From: Arthrobacter sp. AFG20
GTDB lineage: Bacteria; Actinomycetota; Actinomycetes; Actinomycetales; Micrococcaceae
Assembly: GCF_002892795.1 (NCBI RefSeq)
Contig: NZ_PJMC01000028.1
Location: forward strand, 1-42,026
DNA: 42,026 bases
Reading direction: 5' to 3'
A program made the translations under genes and the position numbers. Under the pieces are notes generated by a model. It saw nothing but the letters and a program-made list of their open reading frames with translations, had not been told where the DNA came from and made no database searches. The stretch's first letter is position 1. Every line of letters begins with the position of its first letter. Below are positions 14,699 through 23,786 of this stretch, piece after piece.

Positions 14699-15331
14699 AT
14701 GGCAATCGTTCAGGCAATTGAACCCGTGAGTGACATCGCCTCTGCCGTCGACGAAACCACCAAAAAAATAGCTGCGGCCGCGCAGGCAGCTGAAAAGGAA
14801 TTGAGTGCGGTATACGACACGCTCGACGCCGATGATACGGTGGCGATCCGTGTGGCCAATCTGACGAACTGTTCGTTTGAGCTGACGAGGGAAGCGCACA
14901 AGCAAGGCAAATGGGCGGACGGCGCAGATCCCGGTCACAACGTCCTGCCCCCGGAACAGATCGGCGCGTGGCAGTTGGCCGCGTGCCTTACCAGGGATTC
15001 CGGCCCCATGACCGGCACAAAGGGACGGCTCCACTACACAACCGAAGTGGGTGGCGACAGGCACTATGGAGTTTTTCGCTGGGACAACCCCGGGGCGCTC
15101 TCCCTTCAGGAAAATGACGCGTGGGCCGTATCCGGCACGCTGGACTTCGAGAACGGGAAACTGGTCATCGCTTGGCCTCCGACCATGGATTCGGATCTCA
15201 TCAAGGTGATGGCCTTCATCTCCCAGGGCAACAAGGCGCACGCCCTCTACGCGATCGTCGGCGCCGACCTGTCGCCGGACGCTGTTGAGCACCTCACATC
15301 GAAGCTCCAACTCGTGAATTCGGCGCCGTGA
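14699..15331 (+). CDS. Hypothetical beta-sandwich protein, possibly aegerolysin/actinoporin-like
   Basis: Soluble protein of 210 residues without signal peptide or membrane segment. Residues 8-45 are an Ala/Lys/Glu-rich amphipathic helix. Residues 48-190 look beta-rich, with NLTNCSFELTREAHKQGKW, NVLPPEQIGAW, GPMTGTKGRLHYTTEVG and HYGVFRWDNPGA. The order 'N-T-x-L ... G-x-W ... PP ... W ... G ... TG-x-x-G-x-x-x-Y ... F-x-W-D-N-P' recalls aegerolysin and actinoporin membrane-binding folds. This is a weak resemblance judged by eye. AGGAAA lies upstream of the ATG and the promoter region (14600-14690) has three CCAAT-like repeats. Function unknown. Confidence 0.7.
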   Translation: MAIVQAIEPVSDIASAVDETTKKIAAAAQAAEKELSAVYDTLDADDTVAIRVANLTNCSFELTREAHKQGKWADGADPGHNVLPPEQIGAWQLAACLTRDSGPMTGTKGRLHYTTEVGGDRHYGVFRWDNPGALSLQENDAWAVSGTLDFENGKLVIAWPPTMDSDLIKVMAFISQGNKAHALYAIVGADLSPDAVEHLTSKLQLVNSAP

Positions 15332-15399
15332 CCAGCCATCCGACTGCCAGTCCGGTGCATCCGCCGAAGACGCCTCGAATCAGCCCACGCCGGTAAAAA

Positions 15400-15432
15400 G
15401 GCAACCCCCGCCGGCGGAGACAGGAGGTTGCC
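15400..15432 (+). terminator. Stem-loop downstream of the beta-sandwich gene
   Basis: GGCAACC (15400-15406) pairs perfectly with GGTTGCC (15426-15432); the loop includes a smaller GCCGGC palindrome. It is preceded by AAAAA but has no T tract, so it may be a U-less terminator as is common in actinobacteria. The remaining bases from 15332 to 15576 show nothing else I can interpret. Confidence 0.4.
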
Positions 15433-15576
15433 AAAGGGACGACATCGCGCATGAGAAGACCCTCACCGGCTTCTCATGGCTGTCTCAGACCTGCAGGTCA
15501 GCATGGGATGTATCGAAGACGATGAAATCTCTGGGTCTTCTGTGGACCTGGGCATCGGGACAGTCGGGACAGAAAA

Positions 15577-15981
15577 ATGCTGAACGCTCTGGAGAGAACC
15601 CATCACCACGCCGAGCCGATCGCATCATCCTTTCTTTGCGATCAGGTCTCTGCACTGCTCTGTTACGACCCCAGTGTGCGGTCCGGCGAACAGGATGCCG
15701 CAAGCGCCATGAGTGCCGCCACGGGACGGGTCTGGTCAGTCCTCGGGGACCGCAAGCTGTTCGACCGGACTGCGGTGGATGCGCTCCGCACAGAACTGAC
15801 CTGGCTCACCCAGGCACTGGCTCCGCTCAGCCACTCGGTCCCCTCACACGAAGTGGCTTACGGCACGGCGCTCGCAGCCCTCGAATCCGGCCGGTACTTC
15901 CGGCTGGTCGCCGACCTCCAGGAGTTCTGTTCCGCTCCCCCGGTGAGGCAGCCACGGCGCTGGCACCTCTACATGGGATGA
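15577..15981 (+). CDS. Hypothetical protein, 134 aa
   Basis: I do not recognise this family. The protein is soluble, probably mostly helical (ALRTELTWLTQALAPL, VAYGTALAALESGRYF, LVADLQEF), and contains three scattered cysteines. No strong ribosome site precedes the ATG, although GGGACAG is nearby. Codon use fits the genome and the competing minus-strand frames are poor, so it is likely but not certainly a gene. It lies 125 bases ahead of the FtsW-like gene on the same strand. Confidence 0.5.
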   Translation: MLNALERTHHHAEPIASSFLCDQVSALLCYDPSVRSGEQDAASAMSAATGRVWSVLGDRKLFDRTAVDALRTELTWLTQALAPLSHSVPSHEVAYGTALAALESGRYFRLVADLQEFCSAPPVRQPRRWHLYMG

Positions 15982-16106
15982 CTTCATGTCCGGGCAAAGC
16001 ACCTGATCCCGCAGACAAGGACGTATGATTTTTCCCCGGCGGGTTTCTCCTTCCCGGAACGGCCCGGAGCAGGGCCGGCCTGAGGGAAGGAAACAGTGAT
16101 AAGCAA

Positions 16107-17342
16107 ATGACCGCCACGCATCCATCGAGCAAAATGGCGGGCCGCGGCGATGTCCTGCTCCGCATCGGACGCTGGCTCGGTGAGGAGTCCGGGGACCGCA
16201 CCCGGCCGGTCATCCTGGCGGTTGTACTGGTTCTGGCAGCACTCGGCCTGATCGAGGTTGCCTCCGCGTCGTCGGTGGAATCAGTGGCGGCCGGAAAAAA
16301 CCCGTACGATCTTCCGCTTAAGCAGGCCATGTGGACGGCAGCCGGGATAGCCATCATGTTCGGCCTGGCACGCCTCCGGACCCGGCACATCCGCTGGCTT
16401 GCCTGGCCGCTCTTGGGGGCCGCCGTCGTATCCCTCGGCATGGTCTTCACACCCCTGGGCATGACGGTGAACGGCAACCGGAACTGGCTGGGCGTCGGCG
16501 GGTTAACCGTCCAGCCTTCCGAGTTCGCGAAGCTCGCGCTCGTTATTTGGGCGGCGGCCGTCCTGTCCCGCAAGCAGGCTCTCGTGCACGAGTGGAGACA
16601 CGCCGTCGTCCCGTTGCTCGTGCCGGCAGGCGCCGTCATCATCGGGCTTGTCGCTCTCGGCCATGACCTGGGCACGGCCATGATCATCATGATGATCCTC
16701 GCCGCCACGATGTTTTACGGCGGGGTACGGATGAAAGTTTTCGGTGTCGCCGGGATTCTCGGCGCGATGTTAGCCCTCATCCTGGCTGCCACCAGCGGCA
16801 ACCGCGTCGGGCGGATTGCGTCCTGGCTCGGTGCGGGTTCCGCGGACGATTCCCAGGGGGTCGGCTACCAGGCGCTGCACGGCCAGTACGCCTTGGCCTC
16901 GGGCGGCTGGTTCGGGGTGGGCCTGGGGCAGAGCCGGCAGAAATGGAACTGGATCCCCGAAGCCCACAACGACTTCATCTTCACCATCCTCGGCGAGGAA
17001 CTCGGCCTCGCCGGAACTCTCCTGGTGCTCGTGCTGTTTACGGTCCTCGGCGTCGCGGTTTTCAAGGTCATTGCCCGGACCCAGGACCCGTTCGCCCGCA
17101 TTGTCTCCTCCAGCGTGATCACCTGGATCATTGGTCAGGCCGTCGTGAACATCGCTATGGTCACCGGCCTGCTCCCGGTCATCGGCGTGCCCTTGCCGTT
17201 CATCTCCTACGGGGGCTCCGCGATGATTTCTTCGCTGGCCGGCATCGGCATGATCCTGGCAGTCACCCGACCTCAGACTGTTCAAACCGTTCGACCGAAG
17301 AAGCCGCAGCAAGCAGTACACCGGAGTCGAATAGGGTCCTAA
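16107..17342 (+). CDS. FtsW/RodA/SpoVE (SEDS) family peptidoglycan glycosyltransferase
   Basis: Integral membrane protein of 411 residues with about ten helices. SEDS signatures are present: GNRNWLGVGGLTVQPSEFAK (about 124-143), GHDLGTAMII, GVGYQALHGQYALASGGWFG, the catalytic-region WIPEAHNDFIFTILGEELG, and near the end TGLLPVIGVPLPFISYGGSAM. The family polymerises lipid II in division (FtsW) or elongation (RodA). The gene is isolated here: no murG, murD, ftsQ or class B PBP is next to it. It is therefore probably an extra paralogue rather than the division-cluster ftsW. GGGAAGGAAA is upstream, a little far from the ATG. Its stop overlaps that of the convergent exporter by 4 bases. Confidence 0.9.
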   Translation: MTATHPSSKMAGRGDVLLRIGRWLGEESGDRTRPVILAVVLVLAALGLIEVASASSVESVAAGKNPYDLPLKQAMWTAAGIAIMFGLARLRTRHIRWLAWPLLGAAVVSLGMVFTPLGMTVNGNRNWLGVGGLTVQPSEFAKLALVIWAAAVLSRKQALVHEWRHAVVPLLVPAGAVIIGLVALGHDLGTAMIIMMILAATMFYGGVRMKVFGVAGILGAMLALILAATSGNRVGRIASWLGAGSADDSQGVGYQALHGQYALASGGWFGVGLGQSRQKWNWIPEAHNDFIFTILGEELGLAGTLLVLVLFTVLGVAVFKVIARTQDPFARIVSSSVITWIIGQAVVNIAMVTGLLPVIGVPLPFISYGGSAMISSLAGIGMILAVTRPQTVQTVRPKKPQQAVHRSRIGS

Positions 17343-18799
17343 TCCGGTGAGGATGCCGCGTTGGCCTTGGCGGCCGCGTCGGGGGTCGTGCTCTTTGCGT
17401 CCACGGCAGGCATCGCGGCGACGGCGACGACCGTGAGTACCGCACAGACCAGTACAGCCAGGAATACGGCGCTCGACGCCGACACGATGGTGTGCGGATC
17501 GGAAACGCCGCCGGGGGCACTGGCGTAGATCGCGTTGGCCACTGCCCCGAAAACGGCGACGCCGATGGAACTGCCGATCGAACGCGCGAAAAGGTTCGTA
17601 CCGGTGACTACCCCGCGCTCATTCCATTCGACGCTTGACTGGGCGGCGATGAGGCTCGGGGTCGCTACCAGCCCCAGTCCAAGTCCGACGACGAAGCAAC
17701 CTGCCGCTGCCACCGCAACGTTGGGCGCGGAGGCAGTTAGAGCCAGAATGGCTGTCCCGATGACAGTGACTGTGACGCCGATCAGCGCGGTCCTCCGGAA
17801 ACCGATCCGTAGATAGAACCGGCCCGCTTGTGACGCGCTGATCGGCCAGCCAATGGTCAGTGCCGCCAAGGCGAGTCCGGCGAAAATCGGGGAGGTCGAG
17901 AGGGCACCTTCGAGGAACGTGGGAACGTAGGAGGTGAGGCCAAGCATGACTGCACCGACGCCGAAAGAGATCATCGCCGTCGTCGCCAGCAGCCTACGCG
18001 ACACGACCCACGGCGGCAGGACCGGCTCCGCCGCCCGCCTCTCGACGAGGAGGAACGCGGCAAACAGGAGAGCTCCGACGGCGAAGACGGTGATGCTGAT
18101 GGAAGAGTTCCAGGCCCACGCCTGGCCGCCCTCGAGAGCCCCAAGGATGAGCAGGCTGAGTGAAATTGTGAGCAGTCCGGCCCCCAAATAGTCCACCCGG
18201 TGCTTGGCGCGCTCGACATTCTCGTGGAACGTTCGGATCAGCATCCACCCTGCGAGCAGGCAAAGCGGGATGTTCACGAGGAAGATCCCGCGCCAGATGC
18301 CCAGCGAGGCGAAGACGCCCCCGAGCGTGGGGCCAACAACGGAGGATATCGCCCACACGCTGGCAAGGTAGCCCTGCACCTTTGCCCGCTCGGTCAGCGT
18401 ATAGATATCGCCGGCAATGGTGATCGCCACCGGCTGCACTGCTCCCGCGCCCAGCCCCTGAAGCACACGGAACGCGATGAGGGCCGGCATGCTCCAGGCC
18501 ACTCCGCAGAGGATCGAACCCAGCAGGAAAAGTCCGATGCCGCTGAGGATGATCGGCTTGCGGCCGACGACGTCCGAGAGTTTCGCGTAGACCGGCACCG
18601 ACACTGCCTGCGCCAACAGATAGGCCGAAAAAAGCCACGGAAAGGACGTGAATCCGCCGACGTCCGCAACGATCGACGGCACCGCCGTTGCAACGATCGT
18701 CGAATCGGTGGCCACCAGGCCCGTCGAGAGCATCAGGGCAATGAGGATCGGTCCCCGCCGGGAACGGAACCCGACTCCCTCGGCAGTCGTCGTCGTCAT
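17339..18799 (-). CDS. MFS drug exporter, DHA2 (EmrB/QacA) family
   Basis: Proton-driven multidrug exporter of 486 residues, with a predicted 14-helix layout. Motif A of MFS is KLSDVVGRKPIILSG (after helix 2), motif C-like GPTLGGVFAS in helix 5, and WRGIFLVNIPLCLLAG follows, all typical of DHA2. The N terminus LSTGLVATDSTIVATAVPSI is the conserved 'D-x-T-I-V-x-x-A-L-P' helix. The substrate is unknown. No local regulator is adjacent; the TetR at 23 kb is too far to claim. Stop TAG overlaps the stop of the FtsW-like gene on the other strand. Confidence 0.93.
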   Translation of the reverse strand: MTTTTAEGVGFRSRRGPILIALMLSTGLVATDSTIVATAVPSIVADVGGFTSFPWLFSAYLLAQAVSVPVYAKLSDVVGRKPIILSGIGLFLLGSILCGVAWSMPALIAFRVLQGLGAGAVQPVAITIAGDIYTLTERAKVQGYLASVWAISSVVGPTLGGVFASLGIWRGIFLVNIPLCLLAGWMLIRTFHENVERAKHRVDYLGAGLLTISLSLLILGALEGGQAWAWNSSISITVFAVGALLFAAFLLVERRAAEPVLPPWVVSRRLLATTAMISFGVGAVMLGLTSYVPTFLEGALSTSPIFAGLALAALTIGWPISASQAGRFYLRIGFRRTALIGVTVTVIGTAILALTASAPNVAVAAAGCFVVGLGLGLVATPSLIAAQSSVEWNERGVVTGTNLFARSIGSSIGVAVFGAVANAIYASAPGGVSDPHTIVSASSAVFLAVLVCAVLTVVAVAAMPAVDAKSTTPDAAAKANAASSPD

Positions 18800-19024
18800 G
18801 TAATCTCTTTCCCGTTGTCATCAAAGCGAGGTGCGTGCCCGCAGCTCAGACTGGTCCCAGGTGCATAACCGTGCCACACGCCGAATTAGTCCCGGTATGG
18901 ACCTTTAGGAAAACTTGGCCGAAACCTGTCCAAAACTGGCCCGTTGCCTGACCGATTCTTGAGCCCAGCCCGGCATTGTCGTACATGGCAAAGCCAATGC
19001 ACGGGGCAAACGAAGGGCAGGGCC

Positions 19025-19249
19025 ATGAACGCCAAGACAGTACTCACCAGTCAGCACACCGACAGCCACTGGACCGCCGATGAGGTCAGGGAAAAGCTTG
19101 GACGGGAGCTGGAATCTGATCCGGGCCTGGCCGAATTCCTTGCCGCCGCCCCCAACATGGCACGCGCCCTCAAAGCCGTCCTGAACCTGGACCTTGGCGA
19201 ACTGGCCGAGCGGCTGGTCCGGGCGGAGATTAGCGACATTCTGCACTAG
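19025..19249 (+). CDS. Small hypothetical protein, 74 aa
   Basis: Acidic, helical protein (HWTADEVREKLGRELESDP; LAEFLAAAPNMARALKAV; LDLGELAERLVRAEI) of unknown family. The ATG at 19025 is preceded by AGGGC; a longer frame from 18944 reads non-coding-like residues. The 225 bases before it contain only a plausible promoter region shared with the divergent exporter. Possibly real because of its coherent amphipathic pattern. Confidence 0.45.
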   Translation: MNAKTVLTSQHTDSHWTADEVREKLGRELESDPGLAEFLAAAPNMARALKAVLNLDLGELAERLVRAEISDILH

Positions 19250-19454
19250 CCAGTACGTCAGGTTGGCCCATCCGCGACGCATCCTGCACATGGGTGCGGA
19301 AGTGGTGCCTGCTCTGCCGGCTTCTCGGCTTGGAACCGGCTGTCCTGTAGGGCGGCCCGGCCGGCGCCTGTCTCCGCCAGGATTCCCGAGAACCGTGGAG
19401 AAGAACCGAAAACCTGCCCTGTTGCAGTGTTGCCTGGCAGGGTATGTTGCACCA

Positions 19455-20696
19455 ATGGACGAAACATATCAGGTGATCGTGGTCGGCGGCGGGTTTGCCG
19501 GCATGACAGCAGCTGAGCAGCTTGGGCGCAAAGGCATTCGGGTCCTCCTTATTGACGCGAACAATTACCACCAGTTCCAGCCCCTCCTCTATCAAGTGGC
19601 TGCTTCGCAGATCGGCGTGTCCGCGGTGGCCCGGCCGCTGCGGTCCGTGTTCCGCAGCACCGAAAGTGTCCGGGTGCTCACTGCGGAGGTGACGGCGATT
19701 GATTCCGCCACCCGTACCGTCACCACTGTGGACGGATCCCGCTACCAGGCGAAGATCCTGGTCGTTGCCGCAGGTGCAGTACCTAACTTCTTCGACACTC
19801 CCGGCGCCGAAGAACATGCCTATCCGCTGTACTCAGTGGCCGACGCCACGCGCCTGAGCACTGCCCTCACTACAGCCTTGGACCAGGCGGACCGTGCGAA
19901 GACCGGCAGCGCAGAGGTGGTCGTGGTCGGCGGCGGCCCCACGGGTGTGGAGACAGCCGGCGCCCTCGCCGAGAACATCAAGTACCTGGTGCCCAAATAT
20001 TTTTCGCCCGGGCTGGCCGCCCGGTGCCGCATCCATCTTGTGGACATGGTGCCGAACGTGCTCATGCCCTTCTCTGCCAAGTCGCAGGCGTACACGCGGG
20101 ACCGGCTGATAAAACTTGGCGTTCAGCTGCACATGGGCCAGGGCGTTACCGAGGTCCGACCCGACGGCGTGACGCTGGCGGACGGGACCATCATTCCCGC
20201 GCAGATCGTCGTCTGGGCCGGGGGCCTGAAAGCCGGAAAAATCATCGCCGAATCCGGCCTGCCGCAGGGGAAAGGAGGACGTATCGACGTGCTGCCGGAC
20301 CTGACCGCGCCCGGCACCGAAGGCGTCTACGTCCTGGGTGACTCCGCCAACATCACCGACGCCACCGGCGCCAAACTGCCCCAGCTCGGCTCTGTTGCCG
20401 AACAGTCCGGAAAATGGGCCGCCCGCAACATCCAGGCTGACCTTACCGGCGGCACCCGGAAGCCTTTCGCCTACTGGGACAAGGGTTACATGGCCATGGT
20501 CGGCCGTGGCGCAGCGGTCGCCGAACTGGGCCGCAAACGCATCCAGCTCCAGGGACCACTGGCGTTCCTCTCCTGGCTCGGCGTGCACCTCGCCTTGCTC
20601 CCCGGCACCCAGCAGAAGGTCCGTGCACTCTCCTCCTGGCTTACGGGGTACGTCACTCACAGCCCGTCACACGTCGTCGTGGGAAGGCCCGACTAG
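19455..20696 (+). CDS. ndh: Type II NADH dehydrogenase (NDH-2) family
   Basis: FAD-dependent NADH:quinone oxidoreductase of 413 residues without proton pumping. Two Rossmann glycine motifs: VIVVGGGFAGMTAAEQLGRK (8-27, FAD) and VVVVGGGPTGVETAGALAE (about 157, NADH). NDH-2 landmarks are NNYHQFQPLLYQVAA, VAAGAVPNFFDTPGAEE, YVLGDSANITD and the quinone-side PQLGSVAEQSGKWAARNI. The C-terminal segment after YWDKGYMAMVGRGAAVAEL is amphipathic and likely the membrane anchor. The ATG at 19455 is chosen because it begins right at the flavin fold; the 87 upstream codons are non-conserved in look. Confidence 0.9.
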   Translation: MDETYQVIVVGGGFAGMTAAEQLGRKGIRVLLIDANNYHQFQPLLYQVAASQIGVSAVARPLRSVFRSTESVRVLTAEVTAIDSATRTVTTVDGSRYQAKILVVAAGAVPNFFDTPGAEEHAYPLYSVADATRLSTALTTALDQADRAKTGSAEVVVVGGGPTGVETAGALAENIKYLVPKYFSPGLAARCRIHLVDMVPNVLMPFSAKSQAYTRDRLIKLGVQLHMGQGVTEVRPDGVTLADGTIIPAQIVVWAGGLKAGKIIAESGLPQGKGGRIDVLPDLTAPGTEGVYVLGDSANITDATGAKLPQLGSVAEQSGKWAARNIQADLTGGTRKPFAYWDKGYMAMVGRGAAVAELGRKRIQLQGPLAFLSWLGVHLALLPGTQQKVRALSSWLTGYVTHSPSHVVVGRPD

Positions 20697-20926
20697 GAGC
20701 CTGCGCCATCATCCATGCCCGCCGATGCCGAGCCGGCTTTAAGGGACTCCGGTGAGGCGTTCTGGTTCGGGTGCATCGAACCTCCCGAAACGAAAAGCTC
20801 GTTACCTGCAAGCAGGCGCTGCCAGGCATCGTACGGGCTGACTCTGTAGTGACGCCTCCTCGACGTGCGTTTGCGCCATCCCCTTCTCGATGCATCCCCG
20901 TCGCGTCGCGCTAAAATGGGTTGATC

Positions 20927-21742
20927 ATGATCGGTGCCAAGCTCCGTCTTCTGGCCTGGTTCGTCAGCCTAGCGACCCTCATCTCGGCCTGCTCGCCCGC
21001 TATCAGACCCGATGAGGCCGCCTTCGATCGACCGATCCAGACCTCCTCGGCCCCGCCAGCCGCACGCGATGACATCCCCGCTCCTTACCGGCCCCAATCC
21101 CCCACCCCGACATCGGTTCCCACGCCGACCCCGATGCCCAAGGCGTTCGCCCTCAACCTCTACGAGGAGGGGGACTTCGTTCCGCAGTACACCTTTGAAT
21201 GGTGTGTGGCGGCGAGCATCCAGATCATGCATAACCTCATCGACGACAAAGGGGCGCGCACATGGGCCGACCGCGTTCAGCAGGGCGAGCTGTGGGAGAT
21301 GGCCCGGGCACGGTCGTCCAACTCGTTCAACGGCGCCAACCCCTTGGGTTGGGCGAAAGTGCTGAACGAGTCCGGGATGGGGCCCTACGCGGTCGTCAGC
21401 ATCGCCGACTACGAGGAAGCGCTGCAGACCGCTGCGCGTGCCATCGCAGATACGGGACGGCCGGTCGGGCTGGTCATGTGGCGGGGTCGCCACGTATGGG
21501 TGATGAGCGGCTTCAAGTCGCTCGGCGATCCCGACCAGTTCCCGGAGTTCTCAGTCACTGGCATTCGGGTCCAAGATCCGCTCTACCCGTACGGCGACGA
21601 TCAGTGGGGACCGTCCCCCGCGCCCAACAGCCTGCTCACCCCCAAGCAGTTGGCGACGCAGTTCGTCGTCCGCGAGCCGCGACGCTGGAGCAGCAATCTG
21701 CCGACCGGCTACATGCTGGTGCTGCCGCTCGCCAAGGCCTGA
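20927..21742 (+). CDS. Lipoprotein with C39-like cysteine peptidase fold
   Basis: Secreted lipoprotein, 271 residues: signal peptide with lipobox LISAC (acylated Cys22), then a Pro/Thr-rich linker (about 42-71, TPTSVPTPTPMP). The globular part has a papain-like arrangement: EWCVAASIQIM (Cys93), GRHVWVMSGF (His189) and VQDPLYP (Asp217), as in C39-type and related peptidases. It could be a surface hydrolase or an inactive relative; its substrate is unknown. An in-frame TTG two codons upstream is less likely as start. Bases 20697-20926 in front show no clear motif. The gene stands alone. Confidence 0.8.
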   Translation: MIGAKLRLLAWFVSLATLISACSPAIRPDEAAFDRPIQTSSAPPAARDDIPAPYRPQSPTPTSVPTPTPMPKAFALNLYEEGDFVPQYTFEWCVAASIQIMHNLIDDKGARTWADRVQQGELWEMARARSSNSFNGANPLGWAKVLNESGMGPYAVVSIADYEEALQTAARAIADTGRPVGLVMWRGRHVWVMSGFKSLGDPDQFPEFSVTGIRVQDPLYPYGDDQWGPSPAPNSLLTPKQLATQFVVREPRRWSSNLPTGYMLVLPLAKA

Positions 21743-22001
21743 TCGGACCTTCGCCCGAGCCGCACGCCCGGGCGCTTCCCGTCGCGGCCTTCTCCGGCAC
21801 GACGCGTGAACGGCCCACACCGCCCCATCGCGAGCCATCATCGGGCATCGTGCGGGACCAACCGATTTTCGACGGCGGCGAGCAGCGAAGTTTCTCCCTT
21901 CCTAGGACAGCTTGCAGTGCCATAGTCTGGGCACGCCGGCCCGCGGCCGGAGGTGAAGAAGGCGGCACAGCAGGACACGAAATGCTTGGAAGGGACCAAC
22001 C

Positions 22002-22813
22002 ATGCTGATCTGCGCAACCTGTGCCGTCGAACGCGACGAACCTACCCCGGAGGTCTGCCCAATCTGCAGCGATGAGCGGCAGTATGTGCCCGAGGACGGG
22101 CAAAAGTGGCTCACCCTGGACGGTCTGGCGCAGGAGGGCCAACAGACGTTGGTCAAGGAGAACGAGCCGGGGCTTATCGCGATCCAGACGCAGCCAAGAG
22201 TCGGGATCGGCCAGACCACCCAGCTTGTGGCAACACGCGAGGGTTCACTGCTGTGGGATCCAGTCGGATATGTTGATGACAACGCTGTGGAGGCAGTGCT
22301 CGAGCGAGGCCCGGTCCTGGCGATTGCCGCCAGCCATCCACACATGTTTGGTGTGCAGGTCGAATGGTCGCATCGGCTCGGCGGCGTCCCCGTACTTGTG
22401 GCGGACGCAGACAGACGATGGCTGGGGCGCAATGATCCGAACATCGAATACTGGTCCGGCAGTCAGACTATCGCCGAAGGGTTGACACTGCACCAGACCG
22501 GGGGCACTTCCCGGGCAGCGCGGTGGTCCACTGGGCTGCAGGAGCGGCCGGCAGAGGAGCTCTACTGACCGGTGATAGCGTGTACCCCAACCCAGACCGT
22601 CGCTCCATCTCCTTTATGCGCAGCTACCCGAATCATCTGCCGCTTTCCGGTGCAGTGGCGCTGCGAATCGCCGAGCAGCTGGGAGAACACAGGTTCGACC
22701 GGATCTACGGCAATTTCAACAATGTAATCCCGTCCGGAGCCAAGGCCATTCTGCACAATTCCGCCAAACGGCACGCTGGTTGGGCGCGAGGAGACTTCGA
22801 CCATTTGACCTGA
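22002..22813 (+). pseudogene. Zinc-ribbon MBL-fold hydrolase-like protein, frameshifted
   Basis: N-terminal zinc ribbon (C4/C7, C19/C22, ending in ICSDERQYVP) joined to a metallo-beta-lactamase fold with a degenerate first metal motif, SHPHMFGVQVEWS in place of HxHxDH. The frame breaks at a G run (22500-22504): HQTGG continues in another frame as AVVHWAAGAAG, LLTGDSVYPNPDRRSISFM and YGNFNNVIPSGAK to 22813. Adding one G gives QTGGHFPGSAVVHW and a 270-residue protein. Related proteins occur in bacteria and plants; their reaction is not established. As written it is broken, but the intact second half suggests a sequence error. Confidence 0.82.
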
Positions 22814-22962
22814 ACCCAGCCGACGCCCTTCTGGCATGGTGAGCAGCAGGGTGGATGGAGCCAGGCTGCCGGAACCCGGGTCGTGTGAGACCCTCCGCGA
22901 ACCTTGTCTCCGCCCTTCAGCCACTCTTCAACGCCCTGACGCTGTCACCAAAAGAGCCTCGG

Positions 22963-23583
22963 TCAGTGCGGGTCGTGGCGGTGGCGCTCGATGAGCGACT
23001 GGGCCATCAGCTGGGCGAGCTCAACGGCCTGCGGATCGCCCTCCATGGCGGAGATCACGGAGCCCTTCAGCAAGAGGTGCCATGACCGGGCGAATTCACC
23101 GCAGCGCTCCAGCCCGGCGTCCTCGGCCAAGGCCTGCACATGTCCCCGGATCCTTGCCAAGTATCCCACGCAGGCCCTGCCCAGGCGGTGGTCCGGGCCC
23201 ATTTCCATCAGGACCTTGATAAACAGGTTGGATCTGTATCCGCCGGCACCGAGCCGGTCAGCGAACACGTCAAAGATGACCAGCAGCTCTTCCTCCGGGG
23301 TCGCGCTGCGCCGCTTTGCCTCGGCCACGACCTCGGCGAACCAGATCTGGTCCCGGAGAGCCAGAACTGCCAGGACCAGATCGTCCTTGGATGCGAAATG
23401 CCGGTAGAAGGTCGACTTGGCAACCCCGGAGGACTCGATCAGCTCATTGACTCCCACATCGCGGATGCCCCGCCGGGCGAACAGATCGTGGGCGATGCCG
23501 AGGATACGATCGACCGTGCCAACCGTAGCCGCCGGGTGCGGACCCGGAAGCGAAAGGCCGTGCGGAACCTCGGCTGCGGTCAT
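22963..23583 (-). CDS. TetR-family transcriptional regulator
   Basis: Repressor of 206 residues. The TetR helix-turn-helix is at about 24-68: ILGIAHDLFARRGIRDVGVN, then IESSGVAKSTFYRHFASKDDL. The C-terminal ligand domain contains FADRLGAGGYRSNLFIKVLM and a final helix SLIERHRH. It converges on the MBL gene and is 203 bases downstream of the SDR gene on the same strand; that 203-base gap shows no recognisable gene. The target is unknown; autoregulation is the common mode in this family. Confidence 0.92.
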   Translation of the reverse strand: MTAAEVPHGLSLPGPHPAATVGTVDRILGIAHDLFARRGIRDVGVNELIESSGVAKSTFYRHFASKDDLVLAVLALRDQIWFAEVVAEAKRRSATPEEELLVIFDVFADRLGAGGYRSNLFIKVLMEMGPDHRLGRACVGYLARIRGHVQALAEDAGLERCGEFARSWHLLLKGSVISAMEGDPQAVELAQLMAQSLIERHRHDPH

Positions 23584-23786
23584 GATCGCGAGTCTACGCC
23601 CGGGAGACCGAAGAATCAGACCCCAGGAGCCGGGCCCGGCCTTGAAGGTGGCCCCAAAGGTCGCGACCGGGCTCTTGGCGGCCCAACATGCACCCCGAGG
23701 AAAGACCTGCTGTGGCCACCCTCCATTCCAGCAATTCCTTCACGACGCCACTTCCCCCGCCCCCGACACGAATTTGCTCATGCTCG

